From Epiperipatus broadwayi (taxonomy: Eukaryota > Onychophora > Udeonychophora > Euonychophora > Peripatidae), in contig JAQFVV010012546.1 of assembly GCA_028023455.1 (NCBI GenBank), positions 1,505,501 to 1,569,500 on the forward strand: a stretch of DNA of 64,000 nucleotides. The letters run 5' to 3'. Made by a program: the position numbers and the translations under genes. Below the pieces are notes generated by a model, which searched no databases, was not told the DNA's origin, and saw only the letters and a list, made by a program, of their open reading frames with translations. Shown here one piece after another: positions 24,301 through 35,874 of this stretch. Position 1 is the first letter of the stretch. Every line of letters begins with the position of its first letter.

Positions 24301-25539
24301 GTCAATGCATATTTTTATATGGTAGATGATAACAGTATTTAAATTTAGAAATCATTTGTTAGAAAGAGTATTTTTTATTTTCATGTCTTACTATTAAATT
24401 ATTTTTTTTGTCAGATATTTTTATGTGTTTAACCATTTTTTAAAAATAACGTGAATATAAGTAAAAAGTACAAAACTAATATGTATTTTTTAAAAAAAAA
24501 AATAGTACTTTATATAAATAGCTCACTAAAAAGTAAAAATATAACAAGGTAATTTACCTCTTGGTTAATTTTCCATTCTTAGATAATATTAGAGATCTTA
24601 AGAATCTATACTTATTATGAAGTAATTGGAAATTGAAGAAATATCACCATTCCATAAAAGCATTTGAGGCTCAAATAAATCATAAAAATCAAAAAGGCCT
24701 CAAATTGTTTCATGAAATGAAAAGATTTCTGCAATTTCCAATTCTTTTATGACAAATATATATTTTAAGATCTCTTTTCCAAGATTGTCAGATTAATTGA
24801 GAGGCAGATTACTTTATTTTTCTACTTTTTAGTTGCCATTTACATAAAATCATTATTTAAAAAAACTTTTTTTCATATTATTTTAGTTTATATCAATATG
24901 TGAATCTATAGAATTAACTCTTATTTGGAGTCAAAGGCTTAAAATCATTCATTTCAGTAGTTCCTTTGCTGAAATCTGATACAGTATTTTACTGTCTACT
25001 GATATTGTTTATACCCTTCATTTAAATATTTTACTTATTTCAGTGTTCACTAAATATTGTACTTATGGTATATTGTATTAATAACTTATAACATGTTCAA
25101 AACTATAAACAGACATAGCACAACTTCACTTTCATTATTATTTTAATTGATGATTCATCCTTATCAAATATTTAGTACTTTTGGATTATAACATTTTTTT
25201 TTCAAACCTAAGCCAGTTTTTTTTCCCATTTTATAACACAATAAAATTCTTTAAAGTTTTTTAACCTTTGCAGTATCATTCATTTTAGCTTATGTTTTGT
25301 ATCATTTTAGGAAATGATAATTTTCAAATTCACATTATCTTAAGTGTAAATACTTACAGAATCACAACAATCACTAGATAATAAAAATCAATATGGCATT
25401 ATAGACAACTAATATATGTGTGATCATTATAAGTTGTTATTTTCTTTATTTAATATTTTTTAGATAGAAATTATTAAATATTTATAATTGTAAATTTTTT
25501 CTAAGTCATGATTTTGATTCTATATTCTTTTTGTTAGAA

Positions 25540-26155
25540 AATCCATTGAACTTTCTAACATCACTCAAATCTCTGAAGTATTATTTGCAAAAACAACCAT
25601 CTCAACTGCAAAATTTAAATGACTTAAATAAGATCCATATATTTTTATATTCTTACGTTTTCTATTTTAATTCACAAAACATTTTTTGTAAAATTGTCGG
25701 AAAAAATTTGGAGACATGGAATAACTCTGTCCTATATCATTAACACTGTAAACAATTTAATGTTATCAGATAATTTAATTATTGCCATTGCATTCTGATA
25801 AATTTTCTTCTGAAAGTAATAATATTCTGAGTGTATGTATTTTGATGGTTCTTATGTTTGAATTAATTTGGAAATGTCTTTATATAATCTACAAATTTAA
25901 AGCATAATGACAATTCTTATTCATTACACCTTTCTATAACTTCTTCAATAATTGTATATTTATCTACTATACTGAAACAGATTAGAAATCCATCTTCTTC
26001 TTTGGAAGGTATGATTATCTTGGTAAAGATCCTACATAAAAAATTGATTGAAGAATGATATATTTATAATTCCTAAAAAAAATATATTTTTTTAAATATC
26101 AGTATTACTTCTACATTTTCCAATCATCTGATAGATCTTTTTATATATTCTTTTC
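25540..26155 (-). pseudogene. Decayed RTE LINE fragment (RT domain)
   Basis: Aligned by eye with the better-preserved RTE copy at 48724-52200, this interval matches its 49437-50070 part: CAAAATTTAAATGACTTAAATA at 25608 corresponds to CAAAATCTAAATGACTTAAATA at 49492, and many later blocks correspond in order. It therefore covers the catalytic part of reverse transcriptase on the minus strand, but indels and substitutions have destroyed the frame and the ADD motif is not readable. A 70-codon plus-strand frame here is only a by-product. The match resumes at 27785. Confidence 0.7.
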
Positions 26156-26829
26156 ACCACAGCTGTGCCATCTATTGCATGTTTTATTATATAGTAGATA
26201 TCAGATGTTGGTGCTTAATAAATCCCTATTCAGTGTTGTACCACTCAATATTCCCATACTAGTGTCAAGCTTAAGGCTTTTCTCAGGGAGTGTTTTGTTT
26301 CTTAGAACAGAGCATTTGAACTATTAGGATCTAATACACTTTCTCTTTAAAAGTTGCTTACCTGAAAATAGTCTGAGAATTTTGGATAGAACAACACTGA
26401 ATGGAAATTTATTAAGCACAACCACCTGGTATATATTAGCTATTAAAACATACACTAGTTGAAATAGCAGGAGTTAAATAAAAAGGTATCTTGCTGAAAC
26501 TGGAGGCATGATATTCATGTGACATCTTTATCTTTTATCTACTGACATACAATTGTGCCATTATTTATTTTTTATTTCTTCATCTACATCATTTAAGACG
26601 TAATATCTGGTAAAATAAATATATACACAGAAAAGGGAGTTTTAATATTTAGCTTTATTACTAACTAGCATGTTTTCAGTATATTTACTATATCATATAC
26701 TTGGCATATAGTGGGGTGATTAAATGGTCCTTTGTATTAGTGTTTAATCAATATTTAATTAACTGTTCACATATTCAACTTTAATTTAAATTTGAATATT
26801 CAAATAGCCCATTTTTTGAAATGTGTATG

Positions 26830-27730
26830 CTTGTTTTTTTTTTGTTATTAAAAAAATGGTCACTAGCTTTTACATCTGCTTCTTTAATTTTTTGCTTTCT
26901 ATCCACTCTTTCTCTCTGTGTGTCCACTATCTCTGCCTTTCTTAGCTCAAATCTATGGCTAATTTTGTGCTCGTGGTTGGAAATATTGATGTGTTATTTG
27001 GCTCTGAGGGTTCTATTGTATAAACATTAGTTTTGGGCAAGTCTTCCCATAATATGCAGTATTTCATGCTGATTGGCTGTAATTAATTTTATAGGTCACT
27101 TGATGTGGCAATTGATTTGGTATAATGATTTTTAAGTTATTGACTAATTGGTTAAGTAATGGAGGGGTATGAAAACTTATATTAAATTTATCTTTACATA
27201 TATATTTTTTTATTTTATTGCAATTTTTGGAATATAAAGCAAGCTGAGATATTTTTTAGGATCCACTTGTTGATTGAGATGAGGATTTTTTATTTTGTTA
27301 TAGAATCTTTATATGGGTTTATGATTTTATTATAATTATTTTCCATAATCCAAAGGTCATTCGTGTAATGTTCAATGTTGTCCTTGTTTTATCATATTCA
27401 AACTTGCATAGTGCAAGATATCCATGTAAAAAACCTTTCAATGCTGCATATGTATGTGATATTGGTCATCATTGATCTAAGATGGAGCACTCCTCATACA
27501 TTTAGAGGTTTAATCATCATTCTGTAGTCTAGCATGTGGCTCTGTCTTTGTATGTATAAGTTCAAAAACTTTATTCCTCTATTATTGCCTTTTATTTTCT
27601 AATGTCCATGACAGTGTCAATGCTCACTCCAATTCTCGTCATATTTCAACAATCTGTGTGTCTGTAGAACATATAAATGTGTTGTCCACATATCTCATGT
27701 ATATTAAATTTGAGTTTAAATATCTGTGTT
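26830..27730 (-). pseudogene. Penelope-like element relic (RT plus GIY-YIG end)
   Basis: Near 27700-27660 the minus strand encodes LIYMRYVDNTFI, close to the R-Y-V-D-D-T-F catalytic motif of Penelope-like reverse transcriptases, with the second aspartate replaced by asparagine. About 650 bp downstream (27020-26830) a second readable block gives HINISNHEHKISHRFE, then AEIVDTQRERVDRK and IKEA, matching the C-terminal part of the PLE GIY-YIG region. Several stops and frame changes lie between. Order and spacing are right for one element whose RT precedes its endonuclease. It is clearly dead. I see no LTR-like ends. It appears to sit inside an older RTE fragment (25540-26155 and 27785-27850). Penelope-like elements commonly carry hammerhead ribozymes, and a hammerhead foldback repeat lies directly beyond, at 28077. 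Confidence 0.65.
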
Positions 27731-27784
27731 TAGATGTAATACTTTATTGATCTTTGTTAGGAATAGACTACTGATGATATTAAT

Positions 27785-27850
27785 AATAATTTTATCTTCA
27801 GAGATTTAATTGCATATCTCATCCATTCATTTAAAATGTTTGATAATTAA
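27785..27850 (-). pseudogene. Continuation of the decayed RTE fragment
   Basis: TTTAATTGCATATCTCATCC followed by TTCATTTAAAAT corresponds to 50180-50215 of the better RTE copy (TTTAATTGCATGTCTCACTT then CTTCATTTAAAAT). This lies just beyond the point reached at 26155, so about 1.6 kb separates two neighbouring parts of one old copy. Confidence 0.55.
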
Positions 27851-28216
27851 AAAAAATGTAGTTATTAATAATACTGTTTAGAAGATTTTTTACATTTTAA
27901 TATGCATTGGTCAGTCTTAGATAGCACATGTTTAGGACTCTACTGACACCAGATATCCTAAAAATGATCAACACTCATAAAAATATAGCAATATAGATTA
28001 ATATTTTATATATTTATTAAAAATGATTGTCATGAGAAAGAGGTGTGATAAAAATACAGTTCTTATAAAAACTAAAACCCACAGGCTTATTATATACCTG
28101 TGTCTATATTATATAATATATACGGTATATGAGCACAGACTTTCACATGACCCACCACTCTCCACACTATCTCATAACACTGATACACTTGAACACATAT
28201 ATCTTGAAAAGATTAA

Positions 28217-28273
28217 TAATCACCAATATTCGTATTTCATGCTAAACCAGCAATCATCAGTTGGTCCAGATTA
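28217..28273 (-). ncRNA. Hammerhead ribozyme motif, family A left arm
   Basis: Minus strand: outer helix I TAATC/GATTA, a TGG bulge, inner helix I ACCAA/TTGGT, core CTGATGA (28260-28254), helix II TGCT/AGCA, GAAA (28238-28235), a six-base helix III region TACGAA, then T-A at the predicted cut. The invariant core is intact; helix III is imperfect compared with TACGTA in the copy at 47368. Confidence 0.72.
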
Positions 28274-28526
28274 TCATCTCTACACATAAATGCTATAAGT
28301 GCTCAGATATATATTAAGATAACCAAACCTCATACTTTAATGGACACGCTTCAATCCACTCCACGCTCCAACTCTTCAACCATCCATCCAATTGAAAATC
28401 TGATGATGGAATGTTCACAGGCCACCCTTAGGAGTGTGGAGTGGATTGAAGCCTGTCCATTAAATTCTGAGGTTTGGCTATCTTAATATATAACTGAGCA
28501 ATTATAGCATATATGTGTAGAGATGG

Positions 28527-28583
28527 TAATCTGGACCAACTGATGATTGCTGATTTAGCATGAAATACATATATTGGTGATTA
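28527..28583 (+). ncRNA. Hammerhead ribozyme motif, family A right arm
   Basis: Outer helix I TAATC (28527) with GATTA (28579); bulge TGG; inner helix I ACCAA (28535) with TTGGT (28574); core CTGATGA 28540-28546; helix II TGCT/AGCA closing GATTT; GAAA 28562-28565; helix III region TACATA; cleavage predicted after A28573. The triplet ATA is allowed (H is not G) although C is usually fastest. Confidence 0.75.
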
Positions 28584-29555
28584 TTTATCTTTTCAACATA
28601 TATGTGTTCAAGTGTATCAGTGTTACGAGATAGTGTGGAGAGTGGTGGGTCGTGTGAAAGTCTGTGCTCATACACCCTATATAGTTCTTATAAAGAAAAT
28701 GTATGCAATATATATATATATATTCAGGCATTCGTTGCGTGTTAAGACTGTTTTCCTTTGCCAATTATGTAACAATATCGCAAAATTATAGTTCTGAACA
28801 TTTTTATGGATATAATTAAAAAGTTGTAACATCTTAAACTATATGGTACTAATTTTACAATAAATAAAGATAGAATTTATTCTCTTAATACTTAATTTTT
28901 AACAATAAATAATATGTAGATTTTATTAAACACGAACTTATTGATGCGCATTGTATGTCTACACTAATGTGGATAATTTTAAAAAATGATCGTGATTTTA
29001 GTACACATTTTGTATTAATAAAAATAAAATACAGACGATTTTAATTTGAACTTCTTCTACTGAATTTTAATATTATATATTGCAAATTGTTAAAAGTATT
29101 TTAATTGCATACATTTCTCCCATGCAATGATTTTTTTTTAGTATGTATATATATATATGCTTATAATTTCTATCTGTAAAAAATCACTTATTTTTAGAAC
29201 GCTAATGTTTCCTTTCAGTAATTAACCACAAAGATTGGAGAAATCTCTAACTGTCAAGCTTTTCATCTAACGACTTGCCATATTTATGAAGCATAATTAA
29301 AACTGTTCATTTTGAATAATATTTAAATAATAATTATTGTTTATTTAAAAAGTTTTATTAAATAAAATCAAAATAAATAAAAAAATTCTATTGAATTTCT
29401 TTAGTTCGCAAACATAAAAGTAAAAAGAAAAATTCTAAAGTTATTTTATTAGTTTTTTTTTATATAAATTTTATATAATTTTGGACTTTATGTAAATATG
29501 CAAGATCTAATTGCATAAACACACTTAAATATATTGAAAGAATTATATCTTTAAA

Positions 29556-29918
29556 TTAATAACTGAAACACAGGCTTGTTATATACTTTTGTCTACATAT
29601 GTAATATATAGGGTATATGAGCACAGACTTTCAGATGACCCATCACTCTCCACTCTATCTAATAACACCGATACACTCAAGCACATATATACTGAAAAGA
29701 TTTTAAATAATCACCAATAGACGTATTTCATGCTGAACCAGCAATCATCAGTTGGTCCAGATTATCATCTCCCACACATATATACTATAAGTGCTCAGAT
29801 ATATATTAAGATAGACAATATTCTTACTTAAACGGATAGGCTCCAATCTACTACACACTCCAATTCTTCAACCGTCCATCCAATTGAAAATCTGATGATG
29901 GAATGCTCGAAGGCCAAA
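29556..29918. mobile_element. Foldback element family A, copy 2 (single arm)
   Basis: The left arm of family A is present (GAGCACAGACTTTCAGATGA at 29619, and TTGAAAATCTGATGATGGAA before the end at about 29918), but the opposite arm is missing. The junction runs into unrelated DNA and then the SINE at 29995. It is either a deletion derivative or a copy from before the palindrome formed. Confidence 0.75.
29708..29764 (-). ncRNA. Hammerhead ribozyme motif, family A copy 2
   Basis: Minus strand: TAATC-TGG-ACCAA, core CTGATGA, helix II strengthened to TGCTG/CAGCA around a GTT loop, GAAA, TACGTC, then T-A and TTGGT-GATTA. Helix I and helix II are fully paired. Helix III differs from the palindrome TACGTA by one base. 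Confidence 0.74.
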
Positions 29919-29994
29919 ATAATGTTTATATATGTACCCTTTTAAAGCTTCTAGATATTTCTAATGCTATAATTATCTATGAATGTTTACTTTT

Positions 29995-30110
29995 ATTTTT
30001 TTCCATATGTCATAGCATCGGCCGGGAGGCGAACCCGCAACAACCGTCTGCAACCAAGTGCTTGCTTGCAAGGCGGCTGCGCTGACCTCTCGGCTAACAA
30101 CGCTTGACAA
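29995..30110 (-). mobile_element. tRNA-derived SINE, copy 1
   Basis: The tRNA-like part covers 30104-30014 on the minus strand. It has an A-box TAGCCGAGAGG, a B-box GGTTCGCCTCC and acceptor-like ends AGCGTTG/CGATGCT that pair with wobbles. The B-box has C at the position normally A58, and the region between the boxes is too long for a regular anticodon arm, so it is not a functional tRNA. The 3' side continues TATGACATATGG and then an A-rich tail. A second copy with the same B-box change lies at 44509, which points to a family. Confidence 0.7.
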
Positions 30111-31129
30111 TTTTTTTTTGTAATAATACTACGTAAGTAAATTTTAAATAAATAAACAGTAGTTCAGTGCTGAGATAATGTGGCAGATTCTAAAATTCAA
30201 AGTTCACAGATCATGGCTCAACTCTTTCAGTGATGAACCTAATAATATTTTGCCTTGCATGGTTTAATATACAGTTAGAGGGGCAGAAAACGAAGTTCAA
30301 GTTTATGAACCTCTTCTCCAATTATTTACTTCTGATACTTGGAAATTTTTTATGAAGACCTGAGAGAAAAAAAAAACCATTTTTTTTTTTTTTTATTAAG
30401 AAAAAATTTAGTGTCAGGTAGCTACATTTGATAATTATAATAGTTTCATATATTAGTTCAAAGTTTTGCAACCAATTTGTGTGGTATTGTCATAATATTT
30501 ACTGCAGTTGTCTGAGATGTCGTCTCATCATCACAAATAATAATCTGTGCCCATGTGTCTACAAAGAGATGCTCTGGCACAAGGAGTCTATCTCTGTTTT
30601 TCATGCCCATTATTATTGTTTTAAAAGTTATCCAAGGATCACTATGTCCTTGTCTGAAGATATGCTGGCACCTGGTGATCCATAAGGCATGTAGTAGGCA
30701 TGCCGCTAGCCTGATAGTTGCATAATTGGCTGCTGCTTTTTAAAATAATTATGATAACTTCAGCATTGAAATATAATGAATTAAAAGCAATTCTAAAGAT
30801 GTATACTTGAAAAAAACATTGAAAATATTAAATTCAATTCATTAATATATTTTTTGTGCTAACAACTTTTATCAGTGGAATTGGTTAAATTCAAAATTAA
30901 CAACAATCAGAAATACACGATTATACATTTCAATGGGCGTTTCTAAAATGCTCTCATCTGAGCACTGCTAGAATTTCTGTGTATTACTGAGTTTACATTA
31001 TTAAATAAATATGTCTTTTTATTTCTATACCAATTTACCCTATCTTCATCTCAAACATTTGTGCTTGTTTAGGATTGAAAATATCAGATATATGTGTTTG
31101 TGTGGGTGAGAGTAATGAAAATAATATTA
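30111..31129. other. Anonymous DNA
   Basis: AT-rich with an 85-codon frame (30428-30685) of somewhat more complex composition, cysteine/histidine-containing but without a recognisable domain. No element identified. Confidence 0.4.
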
Positions 31130-31378
31130 AACCACTAAACATCACATGATCACCATCTCATGCTAGCATATAACTGTTAGTAAACAGGAAAAAACTCTCC
31201 ATATAGTAGTGCCACCTTGTGCTAACCAGAATAATCAATGGATGCCAGAAGGCTTGTTCATTCAATCCCTATCTAGTGCCTACTCATATGCACAAGCCTT
31301 CTGGCATCCATTGATTACTCTGGTTAGCACAAGGTGGCACTACTATATGGAGAGTTTTTGCCTGTTTAAAATAATATT
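31130..31378. mobile_element. Foldback element family C, copy 1 (core deleted)
   Basis: Arms of about 110 bp pair almost perfectly: CTCCATATAGTAGTGCCACC (31197) with GGTGGCACTACTATATGGAG (31333), and AATCAATGGATGCCAGAAGG with CCTTCTGGCATCCATTGATT. A left tail of about 60 bp (CACATGATCACCATCTCATG) lies outside the palindrome and is shared with the copies at 44925 and 60515. The middle, where the ribozyme sits in the 44925 copy, is missing. Confidence 0.8.
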
Positions 31379-33239
31379 GTAAGATTTATTGTTTTTGAAT
31401 ATAATGATTGTCTTTGACAGCACCAAAAATGTATTTATCTTGTATTTATCTATTTTGTTCTGAGTATTTGGTATTAGTATTTTTTTCAACTATTTTTAAA
31501 TAAAATTAATAATTATTATCACTTGGTAGCTGTTTAATTATCATTAATATGTCACAGTCACCAAATGTTTCAGAAAAAAAAATATTATTGTGGTGGCAGA
31601 ACGATTCATTACCTTGCTAGTTATCTTTATAAAATTATCTTCAACATTTTACAGCATTACGTTTTTTTTTTTATAATCAGTTAAATAGTTTCATAATTGT
31701 AAAACAAAACAATTGAATTTCTTAAAATATATTTCACTTTTTACTTGACCAATACAACCTTGTATAAAAATTCAACACAACAAATTATACCATATGACTT
31801 TATTCATTCCTAAATTCTATTCTTATTTTTATGATGGCTGCAGAATCTATTGAATTTGTATAATCTTAGAAAACATTACACATTCAGTATTATACAAATC
31901 GAGACAAGCACACACACACATATATATATATGAAAAACAAAAACAAGTTAAATTCATGTAACTTGCTATCACTTGTATTTATGATCACTGATGAGAGCAA
32001 ATTAGCTTAAAATCAGTTGATCTGAGGGTGGGCAAACGAAAGAGATAGTAGACAAATTTACACTTGTTCGGTGTTTTCAGTAAAACATCATCTATTGATC
32101 ATATATATATACTTCATAGAAGTTCTACATGAACTCATATTTTTCTCTTATAACAAATGCACATGCATATATATATAAAGTGCCGAAACAGAGAATATAA
32201 ATGCACTAATAGAAGTAATTAAACCGACTATACTTTGGATGCTTATGCGTTATATTCATATATAGTTAAAAATATAATTATAATAATTAAAAAGATAAAA
32301 CACCCTTACAATAGGATAACATGAAGCAAAAGCTTTTTAAGCAGTTCTTCAAAAAGAATTATCAAAAATCAAAGATGTATTAAGATTTTTTATTTGCTGT
32401 AGTAATTTATAAAATGAAAATATGTAATGTAATTATGATTCATAGTTGATAATGCACGATTGATTGTCAATAACAAATTATTTTTATAAATATAAACTTA
32501 ATTTGAGCTCTAAATACCAGCATATTATGATACATAAATGTGATTATTAGACACCAGGAATTTAAATAAGAATTAAAAGTTGTAAATATCATATTTTTTT
32601 TTTTTTACAAACCTATTTACACAATTAAAAAAACAGAAATTAGAAACATTTTCACAAAAATATTAGAAAACAAAAAAAATAAAAAATGTTTTAAATATAT
32701 AATTTATAACATTTGTTGAAATATCACATATAAATCAAATAATGAATTAATATTTGTATTATAACTTTTATTAAGATTATTATGCTCTTATTGTAGTTAA
32801 TTATTGGAAAAGTGTACTATAAACAGGCATAAAAGACTTATACTTATCAAATGTTCCAAGGCTCAAACCTATTTTTTTTTACAGGTCAGGTGTATTTATA
32901 TATATATTTATTATCTGGTTAAAATATGTTGCCGTATATATTATGTATGCATCTATAAATAATATTTAATTTATAAAGCACAAACAGTATTTGAAATTAA
33001 ACTGAGAGACTGCAAACCTCTCGTGCTTATTAGCCAATCAGGTGTTATTAATAGCGATCAAATCGTAAATACAAGACAGAGAATTTAACAAGAAGAGGAC
33101 GTCTACCCTCCTCTTTACTTGTCTTTCTATATATCCAAACCAGTCTGAAATTGTTTATTACAGCATATATTATACATTTAGTTTCAAATAGTATTATTTA
33201 ATTCTAAAGCTGTGTGTGACTTGTTTATACAAAATATTG
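31379..33239. other. Anonymous AT-rich DNA
   Basis: Short (CA)n and (TA)n tracts (31908-31930, 32101-32110) and no recognisable gene or element. Confidence 0.5.
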
Positions 33240-33562
33240 CCTATATATGTAACTATAGAGATTTGAACTCAGGATTTTTCTGTCTACTCATCCTCCACTC
33301 CATCTCAAGCAACCAAAACACATGACCACATAAATGTGAAAAAGATATGTGATCTGAAATATATGTATTTCAGGCAGAACCAGTACTCATCAATTGGGCC
33401 AGAGTGTAATCTCCCACACATATATACAATCAGTGTTCAGTTTATAATAAGATAGCAATTCCTCAAATTTTAATGGAATGGATGGTTTAATAGTTGGATG
33501 AGCGAGTAGATTGAAGCCTAATATAAACTAAGTATCGATTGTGTGTGTATATATATATATAT
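33240..33562. mobile_element. Foldback family B, left half split by the LTR retrotransposon
   Basis: This is the left part of a family B element. It carries the terminal GAGATTTGAACTCAGGATTT and a decayed hammerhead on the minus strand (about 33345-33410), whose core reads TTGATGA instead of CTGATGA. It stops in a (TA)n run where the Ty3/gypsy element begins. The matching right half resumes at 42308. Confidence 0.7.
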
Positions 33563-34355
33563 TGTACCGAGATAAAGTCGGTACAGGTATATACGCACAC
33601 ACACGAGCAATGTAAACACTCTATATTTTTTTCTCTTCTTTCACTTTCAACTTATGATAATAAAAATAAATGTAGTTTTCTTTCAATGCATTATAAAATA
33701 CCCTGTAAAATAAAATGTTAATATTTCTGATTAAATAGTTAAGGCTTTCATAGAATCTACTATAATAATAATCTCTAAAAAGAAAGAAAAAGTAAAATAT
33801 AAAATACTACTAATATGCCATTTTAAATCTCAATAAGTGATTTCTCCTTGTATATGCTGCGGGGGTAATTAAAAGGGGTTTTGTTTTAGATTATAACTGT
33901 AGTGAAAGTTAAAAGCTTATAGAAGTGATTTTGAGACAGATTAAATGCTCGACTTTTAAACTAATGTAAGTTAAATTGTTCTCTTAAAACACGCACACAT
34001 GTATGCATAAAAGGTGTGAATAAGTATGAATTTTTTCTAACTGAGATTGTAATATGAGATTGCATAAACCTAAGATTGCCTCAAGCATATGGATTGAGTG
34101 GACATTACGTAGGACACGGACCCCAATGACAACTCAAAGAATATTGAACTCTGGGTGGAGATTCGATCCTCAGATAATAACCAACCCATATAAATATGAA
34201 TCTAAATCTAAAGAAAAGGTCCTTTACACTCCTTTTTTTTTTGTTTTCGCTTATGCTTATAGTTTTCTTTCTAGATTCCTCTGGAAGCTACAACTAGAAC
34301 TTTTTTTTTTTTTGCTATCCGGTTTATCCAACATGATCACTGTGAAATTAACATT

Positions 34356-34416
34356 TAGAGCGTCGATCGTCATGATGGGCTAGAAAACCCTTCAGTGATT
34401 GACCGACGCTCTGCCG
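34356..34416 (+). promoter_or_regulatory. Structured hairpin in LTR
   Basis: GAGCGTCG at about 34358 pairs perfectly with CGACGCTC at about 34404. Inside, TGATGGG and CCCTTCA form a second helix with one mismatch. The same structure is in the 3' LTR near 40825-40880, where CTCTGCC has become CTCCGCC outside the stem. It may be an RNA signal for packaging, polyadenylation or export; function is unknown. Confidence 0.5.
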
Positions 34417-35236
34417 CCAGAACATCTCCACAGCTATGAATGATCAACAACAATACCGTCCGAACATAGTGCTCCAATCAGTCTAAGGACGTTGTTCCGT
34501 TTAATATACAAGAATCGTCCAAACATACTATGCTGAACTTATGTGAAATGAATAACCATGTATTATGGAAACATCATCTATCAGGTTCGAACCTTCACCA
34601 AATTAGAAGCAGCAGAAGACTAAGCAAAATCCTAGGTAAACATTTTTTTTTTATAATGCTTTCATTCATTCTTTACGTAAACTTAAAAGGCAATCTCTTA
34701 ATTAATTAAATTCGACCTTCGTAAAACAAATATAAAATGATCCGTAATCTCTCATATATTAAACCTTATTATTTTAATCTCAACTTTCGTAAATAAAAAT
34801 ATCAGATGCTACATAGTCCATCATATTTAAATCTTCGGACTTTTCCAGTTATGAACTTTGATCCTAATTATTATTTTCTTTCGCAGATAAATTATAACAC
34901 ACACCTACCTTCAAAATGTAAAAGAGGAAATATATTTTATCACCCATGTTTATTATGCATAATATGTTCTTTTTTGTGCGAGTGCGAGAATGCGCGTATG
35001 TGCGTGCAAATAATGCTATTAATCAATGTTTCATTTTTTTATAATCAATAAATTTTTTTTTATCTAAACTAGTCGAGCATTCCTCAAATCATTTTCTATA
35101 ATTAAAATATTTTTTTTTTTTTTGAGGTTATTATTAGTGTTAGCATTTATTCATGCAATTAATTATTTTACTTTTAAATTTGTCTTTCTTATATTTTTTT
35201 TGTTTTTTTTTTTATCTCTTTTAAATTTCATTCATA

Positions 35237-35266
35237 AACATCGTGCCGTAAGTCACGATGTTTACT
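35237..35266 (+). promoter_or_regulatory. Perfect 10-bp hairpin in LTR
   Basis: AAACATCGTG, an 8-base loop CCGTAAGT, then CACGATGTTT. It is preserved in the 3' LTR near 41697-41726. A role in RNA processing is possible but not shown. Confidence 0.5.
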
Positions 35267-35854
35267 TATTATATAGTTAACATAGGTTTAAGAGTTGGGC
35301 GGGCCTATTATTAATAAATATAAGTAAATGTCAATAGAGCTAGTATAAATAATTCTATTGGATTGTATGATAAAAGGGAGGATGATATTATAAGCGTCTA
35401 GTTGTTTATTCTAATGATGCCTCAACCGAACATTCGTATTAGTTATAGTTATAAATAACCAATGATCCCGTCCAATGCTTGGACCGATCTGTTAATCAAC
35501 CGATCTTCTTATCCATTGGTTAATATTGTGTCATTTGCCAGAATAATAGTCTTGAAGGCAATCACATCGCGACCCTGAATGACCCCTATTGGTCCATGCT
35601 GGGAGTTCGAGCTTATGGGCAGGGATTAGACTTCAAAATCGTTTTGATATGACGTAAGGTGATGCGAGAAATTAAATTATGAATCAAATCATCGTATCTG
35701 GCGCCCTCTTGTGTTGATAATGAACAACTATTGATATAAGAAAAATAAATAAATCTTTACGCTGTATCATGTTTGTTTTGGAGCTCACAATCCCTTTTAG
35801 GAACGGTTTAATAGGGAGCCGGTGCAAGGGAAAAGCGGGGCAACCGGTATAAAA

Positions 35855-35874
35855 TGGCGCTTTCAAACGTGAGG
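35855..35874 (+). promoter_or_regulatory. Primer binding site
   Basis: TGGCGCTTTCAAACGTGAGG starts three bases after the 5' LTR. TGGCGC is the usual opening of a site for a tRNA 3' end in gypsy-type elements; the rest is an imperfect match, so I do not name the tRNA. Confidence 0.6.

Larger units (their letters stand above)
28077..28690. mobile_element. Foldback element family A, copy 1 (complete palindrome)
   Basis: A long imperfect palindrome: the left arm runs from about 28100 to 28400 and the right arm from about 28430 to 28690. Outer blocks GAGCACAGACTTTCAC (28129) and GTGAAAGTCTGTGCTC (28656) are exact complements. GACCCACCACTCTCCACACT pairs with AGTGTGGAGAGTGGTGGGTC. Each arm holds a hammerhead motif, one per strand. 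An 88-codon frame at 28023-28289 arises only because the repeat is open in that frame. No transposase or RT is encoded. Confidence 0.85.
33563..35851 (+). repeat. 5' LTR
   Basis: This is 2289 bp, unusually long for a Ty3/gypsy element with a 4.2-kb interior. It matches the 3' LTR almost base for base; differences seen include CCCTGTAAA versus CACTGTAAA near 33702, GCTGCGGGGG versus GCCGCGGGGG near 33858, and an extra TATAGT near 35450. Open frames inside (109 codons at 34054, 81 codons at 34806) are repeated in the 3' LTR, but length-changing differences truncate them, so they are probably not proteins. Confidence 0.93.

Noticed and set aside
28023-28289. Conserved small protein shared with 47343-47582 (about 60 similar residues)
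   Set aside because: The similarity comes from the family A foldback repeat itself, including its ribozyme; there is no independent sign of coding.
29995-30110. Functional tRNA gene
   Set aside because: B-box A58 is replaced by C, the anticodon arm is abnormal, and a second copy has the same defects and a poly(A)-like tail. SINE is the better reading.
34054-34383. 109-codon frame in the 5' LTR as an LTR-encoded accessory protein
   Set aside because: The 3' LTR version (40519-40803) has a changed C-terminus caused by indels in T-runs, and codon use does not resemble gag-pol.
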